Of a stretch of DNA of 64,000 nt, positions 53,409-63,315 are shown piece after piece. The notes below the pieces were generated by a model. The model was not told the DNA's origin. It did not search any database and was given only the letters and a program-made list of their open reading frames with translations. A program made the position numbers and the translations under genes. The DNA lies in assembly GCF_029688925.1 (NCBI RefSeq), contig NZ_JARUKY010000006.1:124001-188000 (forward strand), given 5' to 3'. The DNA is from Evansella sp. AB-P1. GTDB taxonomy: Bacteria; Bacillota; Bacilli; Bacillales; Salisediminibacteriaceae. Position 1 is the first letter of the stretch. Every line of letters begins with the position of its first letter.

Positions 53409-53895
53409 ATACCGTAAATTCTTCCTCCGTTACCGCAAACTTCTTTTTCACTCTTTCCAGGAACGGGGGCAACTTCCTCCGTTACCGCAAATCTCTTTTT
53501 CACTCTTTCCAGGAACGGGGCGATCTTCCCCTGTTACCGCAAACCTCTTTTTCACTCTTTCCAGGAACGGGGGCACCTTCCTCTGTTCCTGCAATCCTCT
53601 TTTTTTCCCTTTCCAGGAACGGGGCGACCTTCCTCCGTTCCTGCAAACTTCTTTTTCACTCTTTCCAGGAACGGGGCGACCTTCCTCTGTTCCTGCAATC
53701 CTCTTTTTTTCCCTTTCCAGGAACGGGGGCAACTTCCTCCGTTACCGCAAACCTCTTTTTCACTCTTTCCAGGAACGGGGCGACCTTCCTCCGTTCCTGC
53801 AAATCTCTTTTCCCTGTTTCCAGGCTCATTGGCCCACTTCTATCTACCTGCAAACCTCTTTTTTCCCTTTGCAGGCTTATTGGCCAACTCTTTCT
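53409..53895. repeat. Tandem array, about nine 52-bp units
   Basis: TACCGCAAA or TCCTGCAAA recurs at 53431, 53483, 53535, 53587, 53639, 53691, 53743 and 53795 (exact 52-nt steps), then 51 nt later. Each unit continues CTTTTTCACTCTTTCCAGGA and ACGGGG. Same period as the 16.1-kb array but with a different unit, closer to the 38.1-kb units. Confidence 0.95.
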
Positions 53896-54004
53896 ATCGC
53901 TTCCCCCGAAAATTAGTATTAGCTTGGTAGTGTAAGGCGTCCGTAGGAAACGAAAGAACCACTCATAAAAGAAACTTTCATCCCCAATTGCACATAATCT
54001 AAAA

Positions 54005-54070
54005 CTCCACTTCCCTCACCTCACGCACTACCGCAATCTCCACTTCCCTCACTTCACGCACTACCGTAAA
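54005..54070. repeat. Two 33-bp direct repeats
   Basis: CTCCACTTCCCTCACCTCAC followed by GCACTACCGCAAT is repeated once with two or three changes, just before the hydrolase gene end. Confidence 0.85.
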
Positions 54071-54091
54071 CTCCCCAAAATAGAGATTCGC

Positions 54092-55048
54092 TTATTTGGT
54101 TCGATGCTGATCGATGAATGTACTCAGAACATCTAACAGCTGTGGTAAATCATCCACTAGTGCAGAATGGCCACATCCCTTTAATAAGTGGTACTGGGCA
54201 CGATCACCAAAATCAGCACGAATCTCATTTATCATTTGGTGCGTGACAACTTGGTCCAATTCACCTTCTAAAATAAGGACAGGTGCAGTAATCTTATCCA
54301 CCTCTCCTGTACCTTTCGCTAATCCATCATGATTGCTAATGTTAAAGTAATTGTTTGCATGATAGATGTCAGCCAAATTCCGTTGTGTACACATATCTTT
54401 TATATACGCTTCGTACCTAGCCTCATCTGGCTGATTGTCCGTATAAATCAATTGATTCCAAACGCCCCGCAAAAATTCTCCATCCTCTTCCTCATAAGCC
54501 TTTGTAATAGGTATGGTGCGCCACTGATCCTGCTCCACCTCTTCCTTCGTTTCCGAACGCCTAATTGGTTCTCCCGATTCTCCCAATGATAAATGAGGAT
54601 ATCCACGTGTTGAAAGAGAGGATAGTAGCGTAAGTGACTTTACATACTCTGGGTAGAATGCAGCTAGTTTCATAGCTACTCCGCCACCTGTGGACCAGCC
54701 TACAACGTGTACGCCGCCATCCGCCCCGTCTAGTCCCTCTTCAGAAATACTACCATTTCCTCCTTGTGCCGCAACGATTCCAATAAGCTCCATCCACTCA
54801 CGAACATCCTCTGTCAGTTCATCTAAGGAATCAAATCTAGTATTATAAGATGACTCCCCAAACCCTCGCAAGTCCACTGCTAATAGATGATATTTTTCAT
54901 CCATTTCCTCAAAAACTAAGTCCCAATGCTTAGAAGACGTCATATTTCCATGAATGAAGACAATCGGATCCGTTTTTCCAGGACGTTCTCTATAGGCAAT
55001 CGTTTCCCCATTTTTTAGCTGCACCTTTTTAAGCTCCACTCCGATCAA
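54092..55048 (-). CDS. Alpha/beta hydrolase
   Basis: A 318-residue alpha/beta hydrolase. The oxyanion segment is FIHGNMTSSKHW, the nucleophile is S119 in VGWSTGGG, acid in LEGELDQVV, and histidine in GCGHSALV. A glycine-rich stretch (residues 93-112) between helix and nucleophile strand is an unusual insertion. It starts at TTG, 7 nt after GGAGGGG, inside the end of the regulator gene (20-nt overlap), so it is co-translated. Substrate unknown; an ester or acyl-CoA/amide fits the cluster. Confidence 0.85.
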   Translation of the reverse strand: MIGVELKKVQLKNGETIAYRERPGKTDPIVFIHGNMTSSKHWDLVFEEMDEKYHLLAVDLRGFGESSYNTRFDSLDELTEDVREWMELIGIVAAQGGNGSISEEGLDGADGGVHVVGWSTGGGVAMKLAAFYPEYVKSLTLLSSLSTRGYPHLSLGESGEPIRRSETKEEVEQDQWRTIPITKAYEEEDGEFLRGVWNQLIYTDNQPDEARYEAYIKDMCTQRNLADIYHANNYFNISNHDGLAKGTGEVDKITAPVLILEGELDQVVTHQMINEIRADFGDRAQYHLLKGCGHSALVDDLPQLLDVLSTFIDQHRTK

Positions 55049-58000
55049 TGAAATCCCCTCCTACTCTCGTTTTTTCATACAATAATCGTGTTTTTTCCAT
55101 TGGAAGTATCCCTAACTCCTTTTCCAGAACCTCACAGCATTTTTCATAGTATTGAAAAACCATATTCCTATTCCCTTTCCGATGATAGGCTTCCATTAAC
55201 AGCCGATAAGCCTCCTCCCAACAGCGGTCTCTTTCCAAAATCCGTTGCGCGGACTCGATGCATAAATCTTCTTCCTCAACATCTAAATACAACATGGCAA
55301 GCCTTTCCGAACCTCTTAAAAACAACACTTGTAGTCTTTCTCTCTCCTCAATACACCAATCATCATGGATTCGTTCAGGTAAATAATCTCCCTCATAAAG
55401 CTGAAGCGCTTCCGTTAATAGACGAATTCCTTCCTCTTTGTCCTTTGCTTCTAGTCCAGCCAATACTCCAGATTCAAAATCATACGTATCAAGCTCAAAG
55501 GGAGCAGCTAAATTTAGTCCATAAGCCCGTTCATGCCGTTGAATAAAGAACGGTGTGGTTCTTGCCTTTCGTTCAGGTTCAAGGACCTTATTAAGCATAT
55601 TTAAAGCAACCTTAAAATCTCGACTAGCAACTTCCTCTTCTTGCCCACTCCATAGGAGGTCATAGATCTCCTCCTTTTGTAATAAATGCTTCCGCTTCGT
55701 TACAAACAACTGTAGGAGCTCCTTTGCCTTTCCCCTTTTCCAGTCCCGTTCTGTAATTTCCTCCTCTCCTCGGAAGACCTTAAATTCTTTAAAAGTCTGA
55801 ATCCGCAACGTATACCCAGGGTGACTTGTAACCCCTTTATCCATCCCCAGCTGTAGCATTAAATGATGCAAATAGGGCTGTTCCTTCTTGCGACTGTGAT
55901 AAGCATCTAATAACATCGGCGATAATTGCTGAACGTCCATTGGACCAAATAGACTTGTCGTTTGTAACAGCTCATGATAACCGCCTTTTTCTACAAGCTG
56001 TAAAAATTGATGTACATACGGATAAAACTTTGCTTCATCCCCCATCTGGTAAGTAACATACGACTGCCAAAGCATCGTTACCGTTAAACCATAGCTATCA
56101 CCACAAAGCTGAAACTGCTTAAAGCACTGATTTAATTCCGAAAGGGCCATTTCCTCTTTATGTGCATAAATGTAGGCAATTGCTTTACAAACATGAATCC
56201 ACGTAGATAGCCAACGATCGTCCACCCGATCTGTTTCCACCAGCCCTAACGTAGCAAACTTGATTGCAGGCTCTAGCTCTCGCCTTTTACCATAAAGTAA
56301 ACTGAGGCCCATATAAGGCTCCGCTTTCCCTCTTGAAATATTCATTTCCTCCATCATCTGAAGAGCCGTTTCATAACAAGTAGATGCAAGCCTTTGCTCA
56401 TATTTATCCTGAAGTAACACAGCATGCCCCATACGGATCCAGCCACAAGCCTCTACAAAGGGAGCCTCCGCACGAACCCCTTGCATAATAGCAGACGACG
56501 CAGCATCCTTTGCCTTCTTCTCCCTACCAAGTAATGCATACACATACGATAAAAGAAGATCCCTCTCCCGATGAGATTTTGGAGGACCACTTGTAGCATT
56601 ATCCCCTTGAGATTCCACCTTCCTCTTCTCCAATCGACGAACCATTTCCCCTAGCCGACCCGTTCTTAAATGAAGCCGGGCTTCCAGATCTTCCATTCCC
56701 TCTTCTTCCTCTAAGGAACGACTTTTTTCATACCATTTCCTCGCCTCGTTCGCATCCCCTAAATTTATCGTGTTTTCTGACATTAAGACATAAAGATGAC
56801 GAAGCTGCTTCTGAACCTCATCATAATAAGCTCTATCTAATAACCCATAACTACTACTTTGCTCTAGTAAATCAATAGCTCTCTTTAACAACGCATGCCC
56901 TTGCCGAGGCTGAATCGTATCTAAATACACGCAAGCTGCACCCTCAAGTGCCATACTTTCACTTAAGGCATCCCCATTTTTCTCCCCTAACTCCATTGCC
57001 CGCCTATAATAAACCAACGCCCGTTCATATTGAGACTGGTACCTCTCCACATCCCCTTGCACAATCCACAAACGACTAAACCGATCCTTATGAGCATCAT
57101 CCACCATCCCTAACGCATGCTCCAAAGCCTTCCAATAGCCCTGTTTAATCAAATTTTTCCCATGCTTAAAGAGATATTCTGCAAGAACCTCTGACGAACA
57201 ACACTCCTTCATATGAAATAACCCTTGATCAAGAAGCCCCTTTGAAACATACACCTCCGCCGCACGAACATGAAGCTCACACCAACGATCCCAATCCAAC
57301 TTCAACCGATTCTGTAAAAATTGCTGAAACAACGAATGAAACCTAAACACTTCCTTATCCTCCGTCGTTTGCAAAAACAAATGCCTTTTCATAAGATCAG
57401 CAATCAATTCTTCCCCATTTGAAAGCTCCATTACCCTTTCACAAACCTCAACCGTTAATTGTGAAAAAATAGACGCTTCTTTCAAAAACTGGCGTGTTTT
57501 TTGAGGCTGTCTCTGTAGCACGTCGTATGCTAAATAATCAAACAACTCCTCCATCGATGACGTCTGATCACGAAAAATCTCCTCTAACGTGAGGCCTTCC
57601 TCCATCTGTTGCCAAACCATCTGAATCGCCATGATCCAGCCCTCTGTTTTGGCAAAAATATATTCCCCTTCCTTCATGGATAAAGGTCTTCTATAATGAT
57701 CCTCAAATAAAATCTGAATTTCTTCTGCTGAAAAACAAAGGTCCTTCTCTCGAACTTCATTCACATAGCCTTTCACTCGCCAAGATGCTAGGAAGTGCCA
57801 ATCTAGTTTGGAACGGCTTACGAGAATCATATGTAGCCGTTGTGGTAGGTGCATGAGAAACCACTTCATAAACTGGTCAATCTCTTTATTTTCAGATACG
57901 ATTTGATAATCATCCATAATAAAGAGCCAGTCCTCATCTATGTCCACACACGCATTTATAAAATGAGAGCAGCATTCGTAGATTCCTTTTTCATTCCCTT

Positions 58001-58328
58001 GTTCAATTTGTAGTATTAATTCTGTAATCCAATTTGTATCTATGGCAGGTACGATCTTTTGAATTGTTTCTTTAAAATACAACAAAAACCTAAACAATTG
58101 ATTATCTTGCTCTGTGACGGTATACCATACGTAGGGGTGAGGCTCCATTCGTAAGAAAGCAGAAATGGCAGTACTTTTTCCAAAGCCCGGGCCAGCTTGA
58201 ACAACCGTTAAAGGTCGTTCCTTCGCTTTTTTTAATCGTCTTATTACAGATGAACGAAATAGCACTTCACCTTCAACCATCGGAGGCTGTAGCTTCGTTT
58301 TAAAAACCACATGATCTGTTCCTTCCAC
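55029..58328 (-). CDS. MalT-like STAND ATPase regulator with C-terminal BTAD domain
   Basis: A 1099-residue regulator. Residues 1-330 form a STAND NTPase with Walker A AGPGFGKST (45-53) and Walker B WLFIMDDYQ; about 350-830 is TPR-like helical repeats. From about 860 a winged helix (FKEFKVFRGEEEI, RGKAKELLQLFVTKRK) leads into a BTAD domain (ALQLYEGDYLPE, EKCCEVLEKELGI). Such proteins bind an inducer, oligomerise with ATP and activate nearby genes. GTG start close after GGGGGGAG. It probably controls the acyl-CoA ligase/importer cluster upstream. Confidence 0.85.
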   Translation of the reverse strand: MEGTDHVVFKTKLQPPMVEGEVLFRSSVIRRLKKAKERPLTVVQAGPGFGKSTAISAFLRMEPHPYVWYTVTEQDNQLFRFLLYFKETIQKIVPAIDTNWITELILQIEQGNEKGIYECCSHFINACVDIDEDWLFIMDDYQIVSENKEIDQFMKWFLMHLPQRLHMILVSRSKLDWHFLASWRVKGYVNEVREKDLCFSAEEIQILFEDHYRRPLSMKEGEYIFAKTEGWIMAIQMVWQQMEEGLTLEEIFRDQTSSMEELFDYLAYDVLQRQPQKTRQFLKEASIFSQLTVEVCERVMELSNGEELIADLMKRHLFLQTTEDKEVFRFHSLFQQFLQNRLKLDWDRWCELHVRAAEVYVSKGLLDQGLFHMKECCSSEVLAEYLFKHGKNLIKQGYWKALEHALGMVDDAHKDRFSRLWIVQGDVERYQSQYERALVYYRRAMELGEKNGDALSESMALEGAACVYLDTIQPRQGHALLKRAIDLLEQSSSYGLLDRAYYDEVQKQLRHLYVLMSENTINLGDANEARKWYEKSRSLEEEEGMEDLEARLHLRTGRLGEMVRRLEKRKVESQGDNATSGPPKSHRERDLLLSYVYALLGREKKAKDAASSAIMQGVRAEAPFVEACGWIRMGHAVLLQDKYEQRLASTCYETALQMMEEMNISRGKAEPYMGLSLLYGKRRELEPAIKFATLGLVETDRVDDRWLSTWIHVCKAIAYIYAHKEEMALSELNQCFKQFQLCGDSYGLTVTMLWQSYVTYQMGDEAKFYPYVHQFLQLVEKGGYHELLQTTSLFGPMDVQQLSPMLLDAYHSRKKEQPYLHHLMLQLGMDKGVTSHPGYTLRIQTFKEFKVFRGEEEITERDWKRGKAKELLQLFVTKRKHLLQKEEIYDLLWSGQEEEVASRDFKVALNMLNKVLEPERKARTTPFFIQRHERAYGLNLAAPFELDTYDFESGVLAGLEAKDKEEGIRLLTEALQLYEGDYLPERIHDDWCIEERERLQVLFLRGSERLAMLYLDVEEEDLCIESAQRILERDRCWEEAYRLLMEAYHRKGNRNMVFQYYEKCCEVLEKELGILPMEKTRLLYEKTRVGGDFIDRSGA

Positions 58329-58496
58329 ATGTCTCCCCCCTTTTTATTGCCATAGCTTGAGTCGATCATAATTTTTATTTCATTCTTAATCACGAACATT
58401 TATACAAAAAGAAGTATATATTTAATTCGATCTTCGTTTCAGACGGTCGATTTTTATAAAATTGATCTAGCTCACCTATTTTAATTTTAACAAAAT

Positions 58497-60047
58497 TCAG
58501 TCTATTTTATGAATACGCTTTCTTTGTTGAATACTGTCTATTATTGCTTTTTTATGGACTTTCCCTACGTCTGTCTTAGGCAAATGATCAAAAAAGTAGA
58601 TTTCTTTCGGAATTTTGTAAGGAGCTAGCTTTTCCCTACAGTGTTTTTGAATGGCCAATTCTACCTCTTCCTTCTCTACTATTTCTCCCATAACAACAGC
58701 TCCAACAACCCGTTCTCCCCATTTTTCATCAGGCAAACCAATAACCGCAACCTCCTGTATTTGAGGAAAAGCTGCAATCACATTTTCCACTTCTAGGGGA
58801 TAGACATTTTCTCCACCTGATAAGAGCATTTCTTTCTTTCTACCTAAAATATAGTAGTCTCCATCTTCATCCTGATAAGCTAAATCTCCCGTATGAAGAC
58901 CGCCATCTTTTACAGCCTCTCTCGTTTCTTTATTCTTCTGCCAATAATGGTCAAATAAATGGTCTCCATAGATAACAAGCTCCCCTATCTTTCCATTTGA
59001 TACATCCTTCCCTTCATCATCTACTAGCTTTATATCGTTTAGAAGCATTGGTTTTCCAACGGACCCACGCTTTCTTTTTGCCACGTCTGGACAAATAAAG
59101 AAGTTGTTCGGTCCTGCTTCGGTTAACCCGTAGCCCTCTTTAAATGGTAGACTCTTTGCTGCAAAAGCGTCATATATGGTAACAGGACAAGGGGCACCTC
59201 CTGAAAGAAATACTTTCATATGAGAAAAGGGCTCCTTCTGAAATTCTTCTGTCTCTATAACGTTTCGGTACATCGTCGGAACCATTAATACGTTTGTACA
59301 TTTATATGCTACAAGCCCCCTAATTATTTGAATCGGGTCGAAAGCTGAATAAATAACAATGGTTCCTCCCGCATGAAGTACTGGAAGCGTTAAAGCATTT
59401 ATACCACCTGTATGGAACATTGGCATGACTGTAGCAGTAATGTCATTTTCCGATAAGCTCCATGTAGCAATTGTATTTAATGAATTAGTAATGACGGAAC
59501 GATACGTCAAAACAGCACCTTTTGGCTTTCCAGTTGTTCCCCCTGTATAAATCATCATACATGGTTTTTCAAGTGGAACAGGATCACTGTTATTAAAAGT
59601 AGGTGAGCTTTGTTTAGTAAAAGAGGGAGCTTCTTTTTCTTCTTCGTTCATTCCACGATGAAGTTTGTCTGTAGAAAAACATTCGGTGAACGTTAATTCC
59701 TTTGTTTTTGTATGAAAGCTAGGATGCACAAACATGATGCGCGGAGTACAGTCCTCTATTAATCTATTTAATTCATACACCGTGAGTCTCCAATTAAAGG
59801 GTACAAAAATAGCTCCTAATTCCCTACAGGCAAATAGGAGAATTAAATATTCCACCCCATTTGGTGCAAGGATGGCAACTCGATCCCCAGAAAGGACACC
59901 CTTTCTTTTTAACATTTGTGCGCATATTATACTTTCTTCATATAGCTGACCATAGCTCCACGTCTTTCCTGTATCCCCATCAATGACAGCTGTTTTGTCC
60001 GGGTGAATACTAGCTCTCTTCTTTAACCAATTCCATTCCAAATTCAT
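58497..60047 (-). CDS. Acyl-CoA ligase (AMP-forming)
   Basis: A 516-residue adenylate-forming enzyme, activating a carboxylic acid through acyl-AMP to acyl-CoA. Motifs are MIYTGGTTGKPKGAV, the EGYGLTEAG segment, LHTGDLAYQDEDG, GRKKEMLLSGGENVYP and the lysine near the end in LPKTDVGKVHK. ATG at 60047 is used, 5 nt after GGGGGTG, and starts only 4 nt after the KAS III gene stop. The neighbouring LIV-type importer suggests it activates an imported acid; the substrate is not known. Confidence 0.9.
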   Translation of the reverse strand: MNLEWNWLKKRASIHPDKTAVIDGDTGKTWSYGQLYEESIICAQMLKRKGVLSGDRVAILAPNGVEYLILLFACRELGAIFVPFNWRLTVYELNRLIEDCTPRIMFVHPSFHTKTKELTFTECFSTDKLHRGMNEEEKEAPSFTKQSSPTFNNSDPVPLEKPCMMIYTGGTTGKPKGAVLTYRSVITNSLNTIATWSLSENDITATVMPMFHTGGINALTLPVLHAGGTIVIYSAFDPIQIIRGLVAYKCTNVLMVPTMYRNVIETEEFQKEPFSHMKVFLSGGAPCPVTIYDAFAAKSLPFKEGYGLTEAGPNNFFICPDVAKRKRGSVGKPMLLNDIKLVDDEGKDVSNGKIGELVIYGDHLFDHYWQKNKETREAVKDGGLHTGDLAYQDEDGDYYILGRKKEMLLSGGENVYPLEVENVIAAFPQIQEVAVIGLPDEKWGERVVGAVVMGEIVEKEEVELAIQKHCREKLAPYKIPKEIYFFDHLPKTDVGKVHKKAIIDSIQQRKRIHKID

Positions 60048-60051
60048 CACG

Positions 60052-61092
60052 TCACCCCCAACGAATCGTTGTTGCCGCCCATGCATACCCAATTCCAGCA
60101 CTTACTAAGGTTACGATCGACTCCTCTTTAATCAAACCTTGGTTTAATGCTCTTTCCACCGATATCCATTGATCAAATTGTCCAACGTGGCCAATATCAC
60201 TTAAATAAAGGGTTTGTTCTTCCGATAGATTCAATTCCTTTAATACATAGCGGTGTGCGGATCTCTTCATATGAAGGATGGCCAAATAGTCTAGCTCCTC
60301 CTCCTGATACCCACTCTTTTCTAAGGAGGAACGAATAACAGATAGGAAGTTTTTGAGAGAAACCTCTTCTAGACGTTTTTTCATCCCTTCTGGGTCTGTT
60401 ACATCTAAGGTCATGATCCTTTTTCTTTGTTTTTCCTGTGAATGATCTCTCGTATTATTATCATTGGAAAAAGGGTATAGTGTACCCCCTTCCTTTACTA
60501 AAACATCCTTTGAAAACCTTCCATCTGTTACTACCTCTGTTTCTAGTACCGTATTTTTCTCCCACCCTTTTTGGAGAATACAAGCTCCTCCACCACTTGC
60601 TAGATTGAACATAAACCTCGTTCGCGGATTTTTATAATCAATTAAATCTCCATTTCGGTAGCCACCTGTTAATAGCACTGTCTTTATTCTGTCATCCGTT
60701 TGCAGCAATGATTTTGCAAGTTTCATAGCCATGACACTTGTTCCACATCTCATGGAAACGTCAAATCCCCAGGCATTCGTAGCTCCTAATTCTTGTTGAA
60801 TATTCGTTGCAGCTGTCCACAAAGGATATTCTTTGTACTCTTCTCCTACATATATAATGAGATCAAGCTGTGAAGGAGAGAGTTTTGCTCGCTGCAACGC
60901 TTTTTTTGCTGCCCATACGCCCATCGCTACAGGATGATCCTTCTCCCCTGCTACAGCAATCGATTCGATTCCTAATTTTTCTCTGACTATTTCAGAAGGA
61001 ATTCCTGATTCTATAGAGATTTCTTCTGCACTTAAACGTTCTTCTGGAAGGTACGTTGCTATAGAACGCACCCCTATAGTAGGTTGATCCAT
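60052..61092 (-). CDS. KAS III (FabH-like) thiolase-fold protein
   Basis: A 346-residue protein of the ketoacyl-ACP synthase III fold. The acyl-binding cysteine is C116 (SMRCGTSVMAM) and the first histidine H274 (AILHMKRSAH). Where FabH has asparagine (HGNTS) this protein has H302 (IGHVGQFDQ), giving Cys-His-His rather than Cys-His-Asn. It may therefore condense or cleave an unusual acyl-CoA. GGAAGGA precedes the ATG. It lies between the importer and ligase genes in one operon. Confidence 0.8.
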   Translation of the reverse strand: MDQPTIGVRSIATYLPEERLSAEEISIESGIPSEIVREKLGIESIAVAGEKDHPVAMGVWAAKKALQRAKLSPSQLDLIIYVGEEYKEYPLWTAATNIQQELGATNAWGFDVSMRCGTSVMAMKLAKSLLQTDDRIKTVLLTGGYRNGDLIDYKNPRTRFMFNLASGGGACILQKGWEKNTVLETEVVTDGRFSKDVLVKEGGTLYPFSNDNNTRDHSQEKQRKRIMTLDVTDPEGMKKRLEEVSLKNFLSVIRSSLEKSGYQEEELDYLAILHMKRSAHRYVLKELNLSEEQTLYLSDIGHVGQFDQWISVERALNQGLIKEESIVTLVSAGIGYAWAATTIRWG

Positions 61093-61111
61093 CTTCCTTC
61101 CACTCCTAGCC

Positions 61112-61309
61112 TCATACTCGTTCGTTCCAATTGGATGGATTATCTATCGTCTTTTCCAAATAATCCTTTAACTCTTCAAAAGAATGGAGATACATCTCAT
61201 CTCCCGTTTGTACGTGGTTTAACTTAATTCTATAGTGAGGCTTCGTTTCTTGACGATTACCCGACGGGCGTATAATGCGAATCACGTAGGAGGAAACAAT
61301 GTCATTCAT
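61112..61309 (-). CDS. Small protein in the importer operon
   Basis: A 65-residue soluble protein (YVIRIIRPSGNRQETKPHYR, then TGDEMYLHSFEELKDYLEKT), two or three strands then a helix. It overlaps the end of livM by 8 nt and precedes the KAS III gene by 19 nt. GGAAGGGG lies before the ATG. The family is unrecognised; it is clearly translated as part of the operon. Confidence 0.7.
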   Translation of the reverse strand: MNDIVSSYVIRIIRPSGNRQETKPHYRIKLNHVQTGDEMYLHSFEELKDYLEKTIDNPSNWNERV

Positions 61310-62396
61310 GAGATTTCCCCTTCCTTTTTTTAGATTTATATTTTTGATTAATCGTTCCTACAATACCTGCTGGGAAGAAAAGAATAATGAGAATAAACAC
61401 TACCCCAAACATGATTACCCATCGTTCAAATATTGGATGAATATTTGCTAGCCCCATTAAATAGTGTGAGGATACTTCCACGACACCTGCACCAATAATT
61501 GGACCGAGTAACGTGCCAACACCACCAATTACAGTCATGAGTAAAACGTCTATCGTTTTTTCAACACCTAACACACTTGCTGGACTAACAAAGCGAATAG
61601 ATATGGCATAAACGACACCTGCTAATCCCGCCATGACACCAGCTACGACGTTGGATATAAGCTTATAATTTAAGACGGAAAAGCCTAGAGAGGCTACTCG
61701 TTCCTCGTTATCTCGAATGGCTTGCAGTGTTCTCCCAACTGGTGAATGAATAAACCTCTTTAATACAAGGAACATAGCGATTAGAAAAATTAAGGCAATA
61801 TAATAGACATGCCTGCGATCTAATAGATTAATAAACCCAAATAAATCACGGGATAATGTTGCTGTAAAATTAAAGCCGTCGTTCCCCATCGTCATGGATC
61901 GCCACTGCTCAGCAATAATGACAAAAATCGTTGCGACTGCTAAGGTGATTAATGCGTAAAACGTATCCCTTAGACGTAGGGATAACAAGCCAACGATTAA
62001 GCTAAGTACGAAGCAAATTCCAACGGTTAGAAGAATAGCTAAAAGAAACCCAAACTCACCACTAGGAACGTGCCTTGCTGTCAATGCTAAGCTGTAAGCT
62101 CCTATTCCAAAAAACATGGCATGACCGAAAGAAATAATTCCTGTATACCCAAGAAGAAGATTGTAGCTCATAGCAAAGACAGACCAGATAAAAATGTTCG
62201 TTAATAAGAAAAGATAGCTGTTTTTTGTAATTAATAATGGAACAGCAAATAAAAGGAGAAGAATGATGATCCACGTGACCCTTTTACCCGTCAACGATTT
62301 GAGGTCTAAGAGCCTTCCTTTACGTTCAGGTTCTGGCAATACATTGGTATTTCCATTCGTATACGATGTACCCGTCTCTTTCGCAGTCGTTTTCAC
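61302..62396 (-). CDS. LivM-type branched-chain ABC permease
   Basis: A 364-residue membrane permease of the LIV (HAAT) family. After a polar N terminus there are about nine helices with LLLGYTGIISFGHAMFFGIGAY, IVGLLSLRLRDTFYALITLA and the coupling loop GRTLQAIRDNEERVASLGF. It starts at GTG, 7 nt after GGGAGGTGA. It pairs with LivH and LivF to import amino acids, amides, urea or aromatic acids; the context of an acyl-CoA ligase points to a carboxylic acid. Confidence 0.9.
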   Translation of the reverse strand: MKTTAKETGTSYTNGNTNVLPEPERKGRLLDLKSLTGKRVTWIIILLLLFAVPLLITKNSYLFLLTNIFIWSVFAMSYNLLLGYTGIISFGHAMFFGIGAYSLALTARHVPSGEFGFLLAILLTVGICFVLSLIVGLLSLRLRDTFYALITLAVATIFVIIAEQWRSMTMGNDGFNFTATLSRDLFGFINLLDRRHVYYIALIFLIAMFLVLKRFIHSPVGRTLQAIRDNEERVASLGFSVLNYKLISNVVAGVMAGLAGVVYAISIRFVSPASVLGVEKTIDVLLMTVIGGVGTLLGPIIGAGVVEVSSHYLMGLANIHPIFERWVIMFGVVFILIILFFPAGIVGTINQKYKSKKRKGKSHE

Positions 62397-62403
62397 TTAA
62401 CCG

Positions 62404-63291
62404 TCACCTCCCTGCTCCAAATATTCCAGTTGGCTTAATTAACAGTACAGTTGCCATAATGAGCATATTTACTGCTAATGAGCCTGGTGGAAAGTAGTAC
62501 GCCATATACGCTTCCGACAACCCTACAAGTACTGCAGCAACTGCAGATCCTGCCACACTTCCTAATCCACCTATTGCAACGACGATAAAGGCAATGAGCA
62601 TGAGATCTAGCCCCATTCCAGGATTGACCTGTCCTTGATATGGCCCCCACATATATCCTCCAATACAAGCAAGAACCGTTCCAAATACGAAAACTAGAGT
62701 AAATACTTTTCGAACATTAACACCTAGTGCCTGAATCATATCGCTGTTTTCCACGCCAGCCCGCACAACGATACCCAGCTTTGATTTCTTGAGCATGAAT
62801 AGAAGAAGCACTAGAATTGTTGTACTAAAAATGATGATGAACAAACGATAATACGTAAGCCTCACGTCTCCCACCATAAAATTTCCTGTTAAAAATTCAG
62901 GCTGAACTACACGGATTAAGTTTGGCCCCCAAAAAACCTTCACTAATTCACCAACAACGAGCATGACACCTGTCGTAATTAAAATTTGCCGTAGATGATT
63001 TCCATACACTTGACGAACCGTAAACCGTTCTACAACGTAGCCTAAAATTACCCCAATAAGAGCTGCAGCTCCCATACCTATAAAAAAGTTTACGTTTCCC
63101 CAAGGTGAATCCCAACCACCAATTAGAATGTATACCCACGTTCCCATGTATGCACCAAACATGAATAAAGCTCCGTGGGCAAAATTTAAAACAGACATAA
63201 GTCCGAAAATAAGAGACAATCCAGCGGCAAGTAGGAAAATCAACATCCCTGTTGCTAAGCCATTAAATACTAGCGTTAAATGAAGCTCCAT
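62404..63291 (-). CDS. LivH-type branched-chain ABC permease
   Basis: A 295-residue permease of the LIV family with about eight helices. Signatures are GLATGMLIFLLAAGLSLIFGLMSVLNFAHG at the start, the GIVVRAGVENSDMIQALGVN coupling loop and GGLGSVAGSAVAAVLVG. GGAGGTGA precedes the ATG. It lies 24 nt after livF and 7 nt before livM. Confidence 0.92.
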   Translation of the reverse strand: MELHLTLVFNGLATGMLIFLLAAGLSLIFGLMSVLNFAHGALFMFGAYMGTWVYILIGGWDSPWGNVNFFIGMGAAALIGVILGYVVERFTVRQVYGNHLRQILITTGVMLVVGELVKVFWGPNLIRVVQPEFLTGNFMVGDVRLTYYRLFIIIFSTTILVLLLFMLKKSKLGIVVRAGVENSDMIQALGVNVRKVFTLVFVFGTVLACIGGYMWGPYQGQVNPGMGLDLMLIAFIVVAIGGLGSVAGSAVAAVLVGLSEAYMAYYFPPGSLAVNMLIMATVLLIKPTGIFGAGR

Positions 63292-63315
63292 TTGTTCACC
63301 TCCAAATCTATTAAC

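Noticed and set aside
53448-53853. Minus-strand frames in the 52-bp array with FLERVKK-like repeats
   Set aside because: Product of low stop density in the repeat; frames change between units and have no ribosome site.
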